Shown piece by piece: positions 23,324-35,200 of a stretch of 48,784 bases of DNA. Source of the stretch: Purshia tridentata (taxonomy: Eukaryota; Streptophyta; Magnoliopsida; Rosales; Rosaceae); the NCBI GenBank assembly GCA_003254885.1, contig QANT01003807.1:1-48784 (forward strand). Direction: 5' to 3'. How positions within the stretch are numbered: the stretch's first letter is position 1; the number at the start of each line of letters is the position of its first letter. The notes beneath the pieces were generated by a model, which had not been told where the DNA came from, did not search any database, and was given only the letters and a program-made list of their open reading frames with translations. The translations under genes and the position numbers were made by a program.

Positions 23324-23938
23324 GCTGAAGAAGATCAAAACGAAATAAGTTAGAAAATGTAAGCATCATAAACCAAGCTCCACTAAAAGGGAAAAACCCC
23401 CAATGTCTCGAACCATTCAACATAGAGTAAAACCCCATGTCTCAAATTGCAGATGTATAAATTGCAAGAAGAAGGTAACCAACTCAATTATATATTCAAC
23501 CAATAAACACAACCCTAACATTTAAGCCCGATCGAAACCCAAATGCAGGAAATTTTACAGAAGGGTGTCAAAGTTTTGGAATCAACAGGTTCCGTAAGTA
23601 CACAGAGAGATCTTGCATTGCATTGTATTGCAGTGAGTGAACGAGTTCATGTGAAACCCTAAACCCAAAATTCTTGTTAATTTCATAAGTGTTACCTATA
23701 AAACTATAAATTCATGTTATATGAACCCAGCAAACATATAAAGAAACAAAAAGTTTAGCAAACTCAGAAAATTCCTGTTTCACTAGAGCAGGAACTGAGT
23801 GAAAAGCAGAACTCATTCAGAACCATAGAAAAAACAAAACCCTAAATCTAGAGGAAAGAAGAAGAGATGAAACCATACCTGAGAAGTGAGAAGTGAGAAG
23901 TGAGACTGTGACGCGGGAGAGAAATGATGTAACAATAA

Positions 23939-24066
23939 GAAGGCTATTTGTTTGTTTTATATACGCGGGAGAAGAGAGAGCGAAGAATAAATAAATAAAA
24001 ACCGTCAGATTTTAGTATTAACTCCCCACCGTCCGATGAGATCCAATGGTTGGAAGATGAGTCCGC
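23939..24066 (-). promoter_or_regulatory. Conserved F-box promoter block, copy 2
   Basis: Same architecture as copy 1: TATATACGCGGGAGAAG near 23959, then the shared block 24002-24066 with the dyad at 24028-24051 (ACCGTCCGAT, GAG, ATCCAATGGT). Conserved even though the gene it drives is broken, so the duplication or the decay is recent. Confidence 0.65.
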
Positions 24067-24078
24067 ATCTTTTCTACT

Positions 24079-24150
24079 CTAGGATGTCCATCAAGATTTC
24101 TTCTCTCTTCCATGGTGGGTTTGTCACCCTGAGAAAAATCATAATGCAAA
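24079..24150 (-). pseudogene. F-box N-terminus relic fragment
   Basis: The plus strand reads AGGATGTCCATCAAGATTTC, then CCATGGTGGGTTTGTCACCC, GAGAAAAATCATAA, collinear with the start of the intact copies (AGGATGCTGATCAAGATTTC, a start region, then GAAGAAGATTATAA in copy 1). On the minus strand it reads TNPPWK.REEILMDIL. Only the first about 20 codons are recognisable, and the start codon is not conserved. Confidence 0.55.
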
Positions 24151-25136
24151 AACAGTTTGAGAGAAAAAAAAAAAGAATGTAGACCAAGCTTTGCATGCTA
24201 CGAATGTTCTTTTGTGTAACAATGAATCTGAATCATTGATCAGGTGAAGCTATGGCAAAATATGCAAATATGATTTATAGTTGGATAGTTTAATATAAGA
24301 ACATTACACTATTAACAAAGATCCAATGTCCAAAAATGAACACTAATTTCATTTATGCACAAGATCTAAAATGACTCACGGTGACTGAAATCAACGAGGT
24401 AAGAGGGTACTATTAGTAATTTTATTTGTTCCCATAAAACTATTGCTTAAAATATGGTATTATGCTATTAGCTAATAAATGATTTGGTAATTGATGCGTT
24501 TGGAAAAGATATTAATTTTTGTAAAGATAATAACTTATGGGTTTAATTAGTTTGGAAGTTAAAAATTGGTAAAACATATGTTTTTTTATTTTTATGGAAG
24601 GTGATAAAATAAGTTAAGTTTATGATAGATTAAATAAGATTCTATTTCTTCCCATGGAACAAAAGAAGGCTGAAGGTATACGAAAAGCTTGCTTGAAAAA
24701 CGTATTATTCACGTTTAGGTGGTTTGATAACTATGATGTAAACCAATTTATTCATTTTGCTCTTCATAGTATTCTTTTTTCAAAAGTAAATTAGATTGAA
24801 ACCTAATTAGTAAATTTATTTAGGTATCATAAGCACATGTACGTAATTTTAAAAGAGTGGGTAAGACATTTGTTTTTTTTTACCCTGAAACAAACATATT
24901 GACAGTAAAAAATACAAGGTACAACTGTACAAGTGCATTTTCCATCAATTTATGCAAAGAAAGCATACCAAGCAAAAGAAAGAGGAATGACCAGAAAAAA
25001 GGAATCCCAAAATCAACTTAAGAGTCTCAGACATTAATACATTTCCAAAATATAAGTGCATTTTTCAACAGATGATTAGTTTGCAAAGCATAAGGAAACC
25101 AATCACACATAATATTCAACATGTTACTTTCTAATC
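24150..25136. other. Array spacer between F-box copies 2 and 3
   Basis: AT-rich, no gene seen. The portion from about 24950 is the 3' flank of copy 3 and resembles the 3' flank of copy 2 (GCAAAGA..GCATACCAA, GAGTCTCAGACATTAA). Confidence 0.45.
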
Positions 25137-26240
25137 CTAGGCTAAAACTAAACTTTCTGTGTAAGTATACACAGAAAGGTTTAAAAAGTAATATTGCACC
25201 AAGCTAATTCCAGTTTCATAAACCTGCTTGGATTCAAGATTATATAAAGCCAGACTAGAATCATACTCACAACGATACCTTTTACTATAAGTTAGGAAAA
25301 GTTCATTATTTGAACTAAAGCCCAATGGGGAAAAGTCAATTCCAGGAAGAACAACAGTGTGCAACTTTATAAATGACTCTTCTTGGAGAACCCATATGTC
25401 GACTTGCTCCTCTACCACAACTACATAGCGTTGCAACAAGCAAATTGATTCCTTGTACATGCTAATCAATGGATGTCCCTTCATGAGAATAGGATCTGGT
25501 AGCAGCAATTCTTTAAATACCTCACTCCCGGCATCAAAAGACACAAGATAGAGAGTACCTGCATCATTTGATGTAATCCAATATGCTACTCCATTGAGAA
25601 ATGCAGATCTAGGACAACCCCACATGGTCTTTACCAAAGAAGGAGCTACACCAATCCTCTTCCAAGAGTTTGTGTTTAAACTATAAACCTCCACTTCCAT
25701 GGAATTCTTCTTAAGAGATGACACAATCCTTACTACCTTATAATCATTAAGCCCTGGGTGGAACCCGAATGCAAGAACAATGGAATATTTGCAAAAGATC
25801 TTGAGCGGAATGCTGGTCATTGGAAGACTCAAATATTTATCAATTGATGGGTTCATTAAGAATATAGTACTCTTCCGACGCAATCGATTATCTGACAGAC
25901 AAACTAGACCATAACTTGAACCATATATCTGAAAACGTGTTGTGATCCCTAAGGGATGTTCAACCTCCAAGCACTCCTCGAATGTTTCATTATAGAAAAG
26001 GGAGTAGCAAATATTGCGTTTACCTCTATTGCAGTGAAGAGCAATAAAAAAATTATGGCCATGCTTTGTGACATTCCTACTAGTATGCGTGTCAACAAAA
26101 CCAGAGCTTCTAATGAGATTCTTCCATGACTTACACACACACATAAACCGACCGAGGGATTTTATTGGTAGTCTTAATAAGATGTCGACCAAGATTCCTT
26201 CAGGGATGTGATTGGGACCCTTCCAGCGTGTGTTTCTCAT
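25137..26240 (-). CDS. F-box protein with FBA domain (array copy 3)
   Basis: 367 residues from MRNTRWKG at 26240. F-box at about 9-55 (IPEGILVDILLRLPIKSLGRF, CVCKSWKNLIRSSGF) and FBA domain (LVCLSDNRLRRKS, LMNPSIDKYLSLP, LAFGFHPGLNDYKVVRI, VEVYSLNTNSWKRI, FLNGVAYWI, LVSFDAGSEVF). Intact and closer to pseudogene copy 2 than to copy 1. The start follows a CTTCAG acceptor; the 5'UTR intron is 26242-26671 with donor CTCAG|GTAATG. Putative SCF substrate adaptor; substrate unknown. Confidence 0.9.
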   Translation of the reverse strand: MRNTRWKGPNHIPEGILVDILLRLPIKSLGRFMCVCKSWKNLIRSSGFVDTHTSRNVTKHGHNFFIALHCNRGKRNICYSLFYNETFEECLEVEHPLGITTRFQIYGSSYGLVCLSDNRLRRKSTIFLMNPSIDKYLSLPMTSIPLKIFCKYSIVLAFGFHPGLNDYKVVRIVSSLKKNSMEVEVYSLNTNSWKRIGVAPSLVKTMWGCPRSAFLNGVAYWITSNDAGTLYLVSFDAGSEVFKELLLPDPILMKGHPLISMYKESICLLQRYVVVVEEQVDIWVLQEESFIKLHTVVLPGIDFSPLGFSSNNELFLTYSKRYRCEYDSSLALYNLESKQVYETGISLVQYYFLNLSVYTYTESLVLA

Positions 26241-26694
26241 CCTGAAGAAGATTAAATTGAGCATAAGTTACAAATTTTGAGCATCATAAACCAAGCTCCA
26301 CTGAAAGAGAAGATAACCCAATATCTCAAACCCTATTACATAGAGAATGGTAGTTCTACATTTGCAAAGAAAGCTAATGACCCACTTCTTGTAGTGCTAA
26401 TGGGTAACTGAAAAAGGAATGAAATTTCCAACAAAAATGGCAACTTTATGTCAAAAGAGATACATACATAAAAACAAAGATGCATAAACTCTTGTGCTCT
26501 GAACCAGAAAACACATGAAGCAGCAAAAAGTAGCAAAACTCAGAGTGGGCTGCTCCATTTACATTTTGGTATATGAGGAGCACAAAGAGACATTTTTTGT
26601 TTTGTGAAGCAGGCAATGAGTAAAAAAACAAAGCCATATATGCACGGGGAAGAAAATGAAAAACCCATTACCTGAGAAGCTCGATGTGATTTAG

Positions 26695-26930
26695 CCCTCT
26701 TTATTCTTCCATCAGAAGTTTACAACGAAGGTCAAAACCTCTTGACGCAATTGATCATAACGATGAGTTAAGTGGCGAGTATCCTCCAAAGGACTGAGCC
26801 CCTGTTACTTACGCTCGTGAAGGTTCAGCAACCTACACGTTTAAATCCTATAAAAAAATGAAGATGCAGATCTAGAGAGAGGGAAAACAGAGGGAGGGAG
26901 GGAGAGAGAGAGAGATATTAAATTATAATT
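26695..26930. other. Sequence inserted in the copy 3 leader
   Basis: In copies 1 and 2 the leader exon sits about 60 bp from the TATA box; in copy 3 about 230 bp of unrelated sequence ending in GA-rich microsatellite (26875-26915) separates them. No terminal repeats are obvious. Confidence 0.45.
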
Positions 26931-26939
26931 TACCCTTTG

Positions 26940-27050
26940 TAGTATATACGCGGGAGAAAAGAGAGGGAAGAATAAATAGATAAAAACCGTCAGATTTTAC
27001 TATTAACCCCCACCGTCCGAGGAGATCCAACGGTTGGAAGGTGAGTCCGC
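26940..27050 (-). promoter_or_regulatory. Conserved F-box promoter block, copy 3
   Basis: TATATACGCGGGAGAAAA at about 26943 and the shared block 26987-27050. The dyad at 27012-27035 reads ACCGTCCGAG, GAG, ATCCAACGGT. The block lies between the divergent F-box copy 3 and bL34m genes and could affect both. Confidence 0.65.
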
Positions 27051-27139
27051 ATCTTTTCCTTAGTTTCTCTCTCTCTTACTCTTATTCTCTCATAAATGTA
27101 CATGTATATTGCTGAAGGCACTGCCAAATAATTAGCTAT

Positions 27140-27200
27140 AAACGACGTCGTCATTGCACTCGTGTTGTACTTAATGATAAAAACGGTGTCGTCATCTCTG
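27140..27200. promoter_or_regulatory. Candidate bL34m promoter motifs
   Basis: AAACGACGTCGTCAT (27142) and AAACGGTGTCGTCAT (27180) form a near-direct repeat. The first contains the palindrome ACGACGTCGT with a GACGTC core as bound by some bZIP factors. They lie about 100-150 bp before the bL34m start. Function is inferred from position only. Confidence 0.35.
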
Positions 27201-27293
27201 CATTCTCTGAAGTGCACCTATACACCCCTGTCCCTTTGATTTCTGTGTGTGTGGAGGTTTAGCAGAATCAGCTCCATCTTCTTCTTCAAATAA

Positions 27294-29670
27294 ATGGCGT
27301 CCAAAACCCTAGTCCGAACCGGAGCTTCCCTAATGAACCGGTTCTTATCGAAACCATTGCTCCACCCCAACCCGAATCTGAATGCGAATATGGTTCACCA
27401 GATTGTATCTCAAGGCCTCGAAATCACTCCCAAGCTATTCCCATCTCTCTCCAACTTAGAGACCTTCCTCCGCTTGCCGCAAAACGATGCCGAATCGCTT
27501 CGAAAGGTCTCCTCCGATGGTTTCGTGTACCCTTGTGGCCTCCCCTCTCTCCCGTTTTTCTTACCCGACGGTACTCTCTCTCTCCCTCTCTTTGGATTGT
27601 ACGGAAAATGTGAACTTTTATTTTCAGTATTTTAATTAATGGTGTTGGTTGCTGAGAAAATGTAGGAAAGATATTAGAATCGGCAGTTTTGATAAGTTTT
27701 GCGTTTTTGGGTTGCACAAAGCAGATAGCATTATTCAGAGTGTGAACATTATTTGTGAGTTCACCAATCTTTAATTTGGGTTTTGCTTGGTTGCGGAGAA
27801 AATTACGGGATAATAATCTTTTTCATTGAATAGGAATGAAAATTTTGCTTTACTGAAGTCATAGGATTTCAGTTTAAATTTGAAAGAGAATGAGCATCTC
27901 AATAGTTCTATGTCAAATGATCTGAGTTGTATATGAGTATAGAAGGTTAAAAACAAGGTTTAGCTTCTAAGCATGTCCTTCATTGGCAGCTTCTAAAACC
28001 TCTAAATTATGCTTACCTGGACAATTTCATTTGATAAATTTTGATGGGTTGGGGACCTGGAGCTAAATTAGTCTCATGAGCTTCGCTTTCTAATAATTTA
28101 TGGATTTTTCTCTTGTGTCTTAATGTGTGTTACATGAAACATATTTGGCAGTTCTGTTTTTGTGCACCCAATATATTTTCTATTCAATTTTCTTTTCCAT
28201 TTTTATTGGCCAAATGCTAGGAAGTTAGGAACATAACATGCCTAATGTTTAAATTGGGTTTTGAACTATTATGAGTCGCATTAATTATTATAGATCAACA
28301 AAGAGGACACAGAGATGCTTAAACTCATTAGATTGTGCTCTAAAGTTTAAAATTTAAATTTTTAAGTACAGTAATATCTATGATCTTAATGCTATGTTTC
28401 TGTGTGTGATCAATAGATTTAAGCTTATGCAGGACAAAAGTAAGTTTATTTTGTGATATATGTTGTTTTTTCGGGAGAACCTTGATGAAAGAGAGTATCC
28501 TTGAAGTAGGTTAAGAAGTTTTAAATCACATGCATGTCTGTGTCAAGCTGTGTACTTCGGAACAGATTTGTGTAACAAGCTAGAAAATTTTCCCTTTATG
28601 TTTTGCCCTTTGGGCATTCTGCAGTTCTTTTATTTCTTCCCCTGTTAAAATTATAAATGTCATTGTAGACTGGGAGCCCAATTTCTGCTGTTTGTCCTAA
28701 AGACAATTCCTTCCATGTATGCCAACAGGATAAAAGTCAACTTGTATAAAAAGTAATTTTGACTGGGAAACCATTTGTGCTCTTTTTGGTTCTGCTTAAC
28801 TGGTATATGTTTTATTCATCAGGAGATGATTCAGGAGAGCCTATGCTATTATTTCCAAAGCGGACATTCCAGCCTAGTACCATCCGGCGGAAGAGGAATC
28901 ATGGATTTTTTGCACGGTCTCTCTATCTCTCTCTCTCTCTCTCTCTTTTACACACACACACACACACACAACATAAGAGAAACCTCTGGTTTTTCTGGAT
29001 TTTTCTAACAAGTAGTCTTAACATATAATAAGTTGGATTTTTAGGATGTCTTTTAGAATTAGTATTATGGTTTTAATTATGCAGAATACACATAATGCAA
29101 ATTTAAAGTTTATCTGTTTGTAGGCAAATGTGGCTGCTTTAAGGGCTACCCTTTGTCTAACAATGGTTTGGTCTCATACACTTCTTTTTTGTGATAGGCG
29201 ACATTAGTTTTAGGCTTTTAGCAAATTACCAGATCCAATTTTAATTCTCTGGACAATGGATCCTTAAAATTAGCCTTGGCCATAACTGTTTGGACCATCA
29301 CTTGGGAATTCATTGGACAATACTCTTTAAAATGTAATGCTAGTTTTACTGTCAGATGAGCTTATTAAAATGCTTAATCTTGTCTCATCAGAAAAATTAG
29401 AATGTCCAAATTTGCAATCAAATCTTTATTTAAGTTCAGCTTTTGTTTCAATGGTCCTTTTTTTGTGGGTCTGACACGCTTTTATTCTTTGAAACAATTT
29501 CTCCTCTTAATCAAGTTTTAAACAGACCAAGAAAGATCAACTAGTGATCTATAGATTTCTTTTATACGAATTACTAACATATTTATCACATGAACAGCAA
29601 GGCAACCAAGGGCGGACGCAGAGTTATTGCCAGAAGAGTAGCAAAGGGTCGATCAAGAATTACAGCTTAG
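27294..29670 (+). CDS. Mitochondrial large-subunit ribosomal protein bL34m
   Basis: Three exons (27294-27570, 28823-28916, 29598-29670) encode 147 residues. The C-terminal 44 residues are a full bL34 domain: KRTFQPSTIRRKRNHGFFAR, then KATKGGRRVIARRVAKGRSR. The N-terminal 90 residues are an extension starting MASKTLVRTGASLMNRFLSK, rich in Arg/Ser and free of acidic residues, typical of a mitochondrial presequence. bL34 binds 23S-type rRNA in the large subunit. Exon 1 encodes the targeting region; exons 2 and 3 encode the ribosomal domain. As I recall, the Arabidopsis counterpart is At3g13882, next to MYB26 (At3g13890); here too the MYB26-type gene is the neighbour. Confidence 0.92.
28918..28970. 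repeat. (CT)n(CA)n microsatellite in bL34m intron 2
   Basis: A CT run beginning at the exon 2 donor is followed by ten CA units (28951-28970). It starts within two bases of the splice donor, which is unusual and might affect splicing efficiency. Confidence 0.85.
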
Positions 29671-30374
29671 CGTCTCTTTCTCTGGAAAAGTCTTGATTGA
29701 TTAAATTGAGTGAAATCTAGTTTAGAAGCTTCCCTTGGATCATGGTAATCTTTGTTTTTTCATAGTTGCTTAGCCTTGTTGCACTCAGGCTTCAAAATTT
29801 GAAACAGGATTGGTTTGATGACATTCTCTTCTGCAATGTTCAAGTTTCAACTACTAATTTATGTTCCATGCATTGATGTTTGTCAGAAATTTGCTTCTTG
29901 CCTCAGAATTTCATCATATTTGCGAGATTAAACCAAACACGGTTACCGCATCTGATTCACATAGCCATGCTTACTGTACGATCAAATATTTCCATGCAAC
30001 TCCTTTGACACATTTCAGACTCATTCAGCCCCCGAGCCTGTCTCATCATTAACCCTCTAAATTGTATATTGTGGTTTAATTGAACATAATTTTAATATAT
30101 ATTATTACTGAAAGAACCAATGTCAACCATGACATGTAAAATCCCAAGTGTACTCGTATTACTTTAATTGTAGTAATTGACTTAAAATTTATAAAATAAT
30201 ATTGTATCTACATACCATTCAAGTTCAACTAGCTTTCGTCCAATTAGCATTGCCAAGACAAGTGAAGAAGACAATTCATGTTTTTAATTTTTTGGGCCTA
30301 AAATTTCTTTAGTTGACCTCTAGGTAGCTGCCACATGCGTACGATTTGTCTCTATTTGATGCCTTCATAAATGG

Positions 30375-30409
<35 letters not shown>

Positions 30410-30769
30410 ACACTAGGAAAATACTAGGTGCTAGAGTACAGTTTGGGTGATATACAAATAGAGAATAACTTGATGGGGAAATCTGTCCCGTATGAAACTA
30501 TATAATAACAAATCCAATAAAAGTGACCAACATGTGAAAGAAGGTAGACATATATTTATGAAGCTTCACCAAGCATTACTCCTTAAGGAGCCTGAACTAG
30601 CAACACTTAGGTTTTCTAGTTATGGGAATATCATTACCTTATGCAAATTTCAATAAATAAATATATGCATTGTTTATTCATTTATGAATATTAATTTCCA
30701 ACCAAACAAAATACCTAAATAATTCATTCCAAATTAATTAGTACCATGTCTAGCTAGGCTTCCCAAGCT
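29671..30769. other. Convergent intergenic region between bL34m and the MYB gene
   Basis: No gene seen. Contains a (GA)15 microsatellite at 30377-30406. Confidence 0.5.
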
Positions 30770-32269
30770 TTAATGGGCATTAGGGTTTGCAATGAATTGG
30801 CTGCTTGATAATGGTGACAAGGACGAAGATGCTGAGGATTGGGACGACGATGATAAAGATGACGGCAACGATGACATAATCATGGCATCAATGAACTCCA
30901 ATTGATTGGATGGAAATTGCAGATCGTTCGGATAAAACAGCCCATGAGCAGATGGAAGAGTAGTGGTACATGATAATTTGGAAAGGGATAATGAGTCAAG
31001 TTCTTGTGATGGATCAGATGGATATAATGGCATTGATCTACTAACATTAGCATCAATGATCTCACAGAATTTAGGCATTGTGGGTACAATTGATGGATTA
31101 TTGTCATGATCGTCATGATAAGATGGTATACTAATTGGAACCATGAGTGTTTCATTAGCAATGTCATAATGTGAAGCTGCTTGATCAATATTATTGCTGA
31201 TAAAAGTTTGATCATCTTGTACTTGATAATTGGGATCAAAATGATGATGGGATTGATATCCCAAAGACCATATTGACGAGGAGTCAAATGAGGATAAATT
31301 TGATGGTAATTGAATGGGAGGTGGAAAATGAAAGAAACTGGAACTATAATTGGTTTGGTCTAACTTGGGATTATTCATAATATCATGACCATGATAAAAA
31401 CTTGGTGGCATTGGTGTTGGAATGGGAAGGTATAGCTGCTGTTGTTGTTGGTGAGGACCCAAATTAGGGCTTGTAGTGAGAGTGAAGAAACCTTCCTCAG
31501 AAGTACCACTAGGGTTGTGAATGTTAGAAAAAGAGGCCAAAGCAGGAAGGACTTCATGGGGTATGAGCTTCTTCTTTATGCTCGAGTTCCAAAAGTTCTT
31601 CACTTCATTATCTGTTCTTCCTGGTAGGTGCTTGGCTATCTGAGCCCATCTGCATATATATAGTAATTGCATGAATTTCATAAACAATGAAGCTGATCGA
31701 TGATGCATGATGATTAATCTATATTAATTATTATTAAGTTATAACTTATATATAATATACCTGTTGCCTAGAATGCTATGGAGTTCAATGATGACTGCAG
31801 CTTCTTGGGGAGAGAAGCTCCCACGTTTCAAGTCAGGTCGGAGGTAATTTATCCATCTCAATCTGCAGCTCTTTCCACATCTCTGTAGGCCTGTCTCATG
31901 AAATTAAACCAAACCCCAAAATTAAGTGAGTAATAAGAAAATTTAGGAAACAAATTATAATGGGTTCAGGCCAAAAACAAAAGATAAATTATAATAATGG
32001 GCTAATTAATAGCAGCAAAAATCCCACTCGAGCCAATACTTGTATAGATTAACATGTGAATTACAGATAATAAAGATGCAAGCCTCTGCATGTGTTTGTG
32101 TATTTGGAAGGAAAGTCAGAAAGAGAGAGAGATGACCTGCAAGTTTAGGAACTGAGCTCCAGCAGCCATGGCCATAAGTTGTAATGTAGTTGATGAGTTT
32201 TTCATCTTCCTCTGGGGACCATAGCCCCCTCTTCACCTTCTGTTTGTTGCAGCATGAGTGATGTCCCAT
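30770..32269 (-). CDS. MYB26: R2R3-MYB transcription factor, MYB26 type
   Basis: Three exons (32137-32269, 31761-31890, 30770-31649) encode 380 residues. R2 and R3 repeats fill residues 14-115, with regularly spaced Trp: [83 protein letters not shown]. Intron positions are the two usual for plant R2R3-MYBs. The N-terminus [15 protein letters not shown] and R3 sequence point to the MYB26/MYB67 group rather than MYB103 or MYB61. The C-terminal half has Gln-, His/Asp- and Ser-rich tracts typical of activation domains. Arabidopsis MYB26 switches on secondary wall thickening in the anther endothecium and is needed for anther dehiscence. The bL34m neighbour supports orthology. Confidence 0.88.
31604..31624 (-). 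promoter_or_regulatory. Possible miR858 target site in the MYB R3 coding region
   Basis: The plus strand TTCATTATCTGTTCTTCCTG resembles miR858 (TTCGTTGTCTGTTCGACCTT), which targets the R3 region of many R2R3-MYB mRNAs. Two of the differences would be G:U pairs and about four are mismatches toward the 3' end of the miRNA. The site encodes the conserved GRTDNE, so similarity is partly forced by protein conservation. Confidence 0.3.
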
Positions 32270-35200
32270 CTCTCTTTCTCTATCTCTCTCAAAGCAGTAT
32301 TGCAGCCACTGGCAGAAGAAGATCAGTGTTGGGTATATATATTATCACAAATGACAAAAGAACAAAAGAAAAAAGCTAGCTAGAGAGCAATAGAGAAAGG
32401 AACTGAGACACTTTTATCTTTAGCTATAGCTAGCAGCTCTGGCTCTAAGCAAGGGGTGAATTAGAGTTACAAGCTGAAGTAGTGAGAACAGTACTAGTGT
32501 GACTTGTTGTGACAGAGAAAATGCATGCATGACATGTAAGTGTAAGTACAATGAGGTGGTGAATTTAATGCCGGGAGCTGTACTCTAATATATATACATA
32601 TATGGTGGCCCGGTTAGGGTTTTGTGGCAAAGGGCTAAGACCTGCACCACCCTTCTGTACGCCTTGTATGGCTTATAATGGATCCATCCTCCTTTGCTCA
32701 CTCAGAGATTAATTGGCTGGCATGTCCACGTGCCTCACATGCAGGCTGGTGGGTCCCCGATGTGTATTGTCAGGTCCCACTCTTCACTTATCTATATATC
32801 TTCCTGCAGAGAAAATCAACTCTAAAACAGTTGAATGAAAATTTGTCCAATTAATTAGCATGCAGCTGGCATATATGATTCACGAGTTTGCAATGTTAAA
32901 CATTGTATATAGGGGTCCCACCATCCTTATAGGCGAGCGAGAGTGCTTGTACTGCGCTGCATACGGCCAAACGAGGTTAGCATTGACCTGGGTTTCAGTC
33001 ATGCTCGGTTATATATGATATAAGGCTTAAGATATATAGTTAATACAAGTAGAACATATTTGGTGATAATCTCTAATCAACTCTTATTTAAGAGCAAATG
33101 CTCGACTCTTTATGGAAATAATTAGTAGTAGTGATTTTTTCTTTAAACTTGAACAAATTAATAGCAATTTATTCTCACTTAATTACAAGGATGCTGATGA
33201 GCTAGTGCTCTGCTGTGAAAATTTTTTTTTCTTATCTTGGGGGACCCTTACATAATAAAGTTACATGGGATATGCATAGACCACTTTCTCATCGAATGAT
33301 TGTGTTCTTATTTGTCTTCCCTTAAATAAAATTCTCAGTATGCAAATTACACATAACTCAATAAAACATTTGATCAGTTTTTAAAATGGTCAATTGAATA
33401 TTATCACAAATTATACTTTAGTCAATACCCAACTCAGTACCTTATTTATTTAGATATTGATTTCGTTCATTTACTTTTTTACCCTTATTTTTTTGCCTTT
33501 GCTTCCTTCCTTGATTTGTGTAAATCCCTTTTCTTTTTTTATACCATCTCTTCTTACAGTATAGAATGAGTTTAGTGGAGGCGTTATATTAGAGTTTAGC
33601 TCTAGAATTTTAGGCGCAGCTAAAGCATAACATATAAATGTTGACAAATCGAGTATTTGTTTATTGAAACTTTTTATTGACCGGTGATAGTACACGTAAT
33701 TTCTTGTAATAGTTATGTCCTCCTTTTAGAATCTGTAATTTGGTTTGATAATTTTAGTCAATATTAACTATTCATAGTATTTTGAAATAGTTTATTAACT
33801 TAAAACTTTTTAATTATACATTGACTTATTTGATAAAATATTTAACTAAAGCTGATGAGCGCAGTCATACTTTTTCTATTTGCATGCCTATCAATATGCT
33901 TTTGCCTCTTTTAACCCATTAATTATAGAGTGCACGCGGTGATGCAGATGATCATGTAAATATGTAACTACAAGTCCTTTTTTTTGCCAACGTAATTACA
34001 AGTTTAAACACACTAAAATCACATTGTGAAAACTGAGTTATGAATATATCAATTTATTTGATGAAACTATATATATTCGGGCCTACAGCTAGCTAGATCA
34101 CTAGCTATACTTGTTTGAACCTAATTAGTTATTGAAAACTTGTTTGATATCCATATTCACGAATCACAAACGTAAGTTGGATCAAATTTTTCTTTAAGTA
34201 AAGTCCACTAAGGATTGTATATAATCTATCAATATATGTGATCAAATTGTATTAATATACCAATATGATTGGAGAGCCAGTCCCATATGATATACTGGAA
34301 GGCCTAGCTAAATCAAGTTTAGGTATTTTCCGGAAAATATAAAAATTATTATTCTCATATTTGGTATGCACATTCTTAAAAATTATCGATAACGTACGAT
34401 ACTCTACTTAGGTTGTCATTGTTTATAATTGTGCTAATTAATTGTTTAAACTAGTAATGACAATTATATCATAATATATATTATAATTAAGATTTAATTA
34501 TCTTTCAGGAACACGAAATAGACAAAGCAACTCAATGAAGAATCTGGAATTTTTGAGCATCATGGGCTCCATTTTGTTTGAAAAACTGATGAAAACTGAA
34601 AAGCATGCAATTGGCCGGAAAAAGTATGCTTTTACATTCTGTTTAAGGATTCGTTGTTGATAATATAATGCTTTTCTTTTTGTTTTGATGGATTCTCTCC
34701 ATGAAATTCTATATAAAAAACCAATATCCATGTTTAAAGTACTTTGCTGGCTGATTTGAAATGCATGAATTAGACAAGTGACACAATTCTAATCCAAATC
34801 ATTTGGACTAATGCAGAATACAGATCCCATTAGTGAGACACATCTAAAGCTCATATTTTTTTTCAATAAAAAAAGGTAAGAATCCCACATGTCCTAAACT
34901 TTTTTCTCTTCAAAAGTTACTATTGAATTTGATGCCCCTATCTTGGTTTCACTCACATTGCACACACAAAAATGCAATTCCAAGATATATATATATAGAA
35001 TTAGAATAAACTTAAGGCAATGCATGCTAGCTTTCTCTTGTGGTGAAATCACCCAAGTCATATTTTGGTTGCTTCTGATAGAAAAAGCAAAAGTTTGGAA
35101 TGCTTATGATGGAAGAAATATGACCAAACAAGATTCTTGATTTATTGTTGCACATGCAACAATTAATTGCAGCAGGACTGTTTTGCTTTATTTGTTGAGC

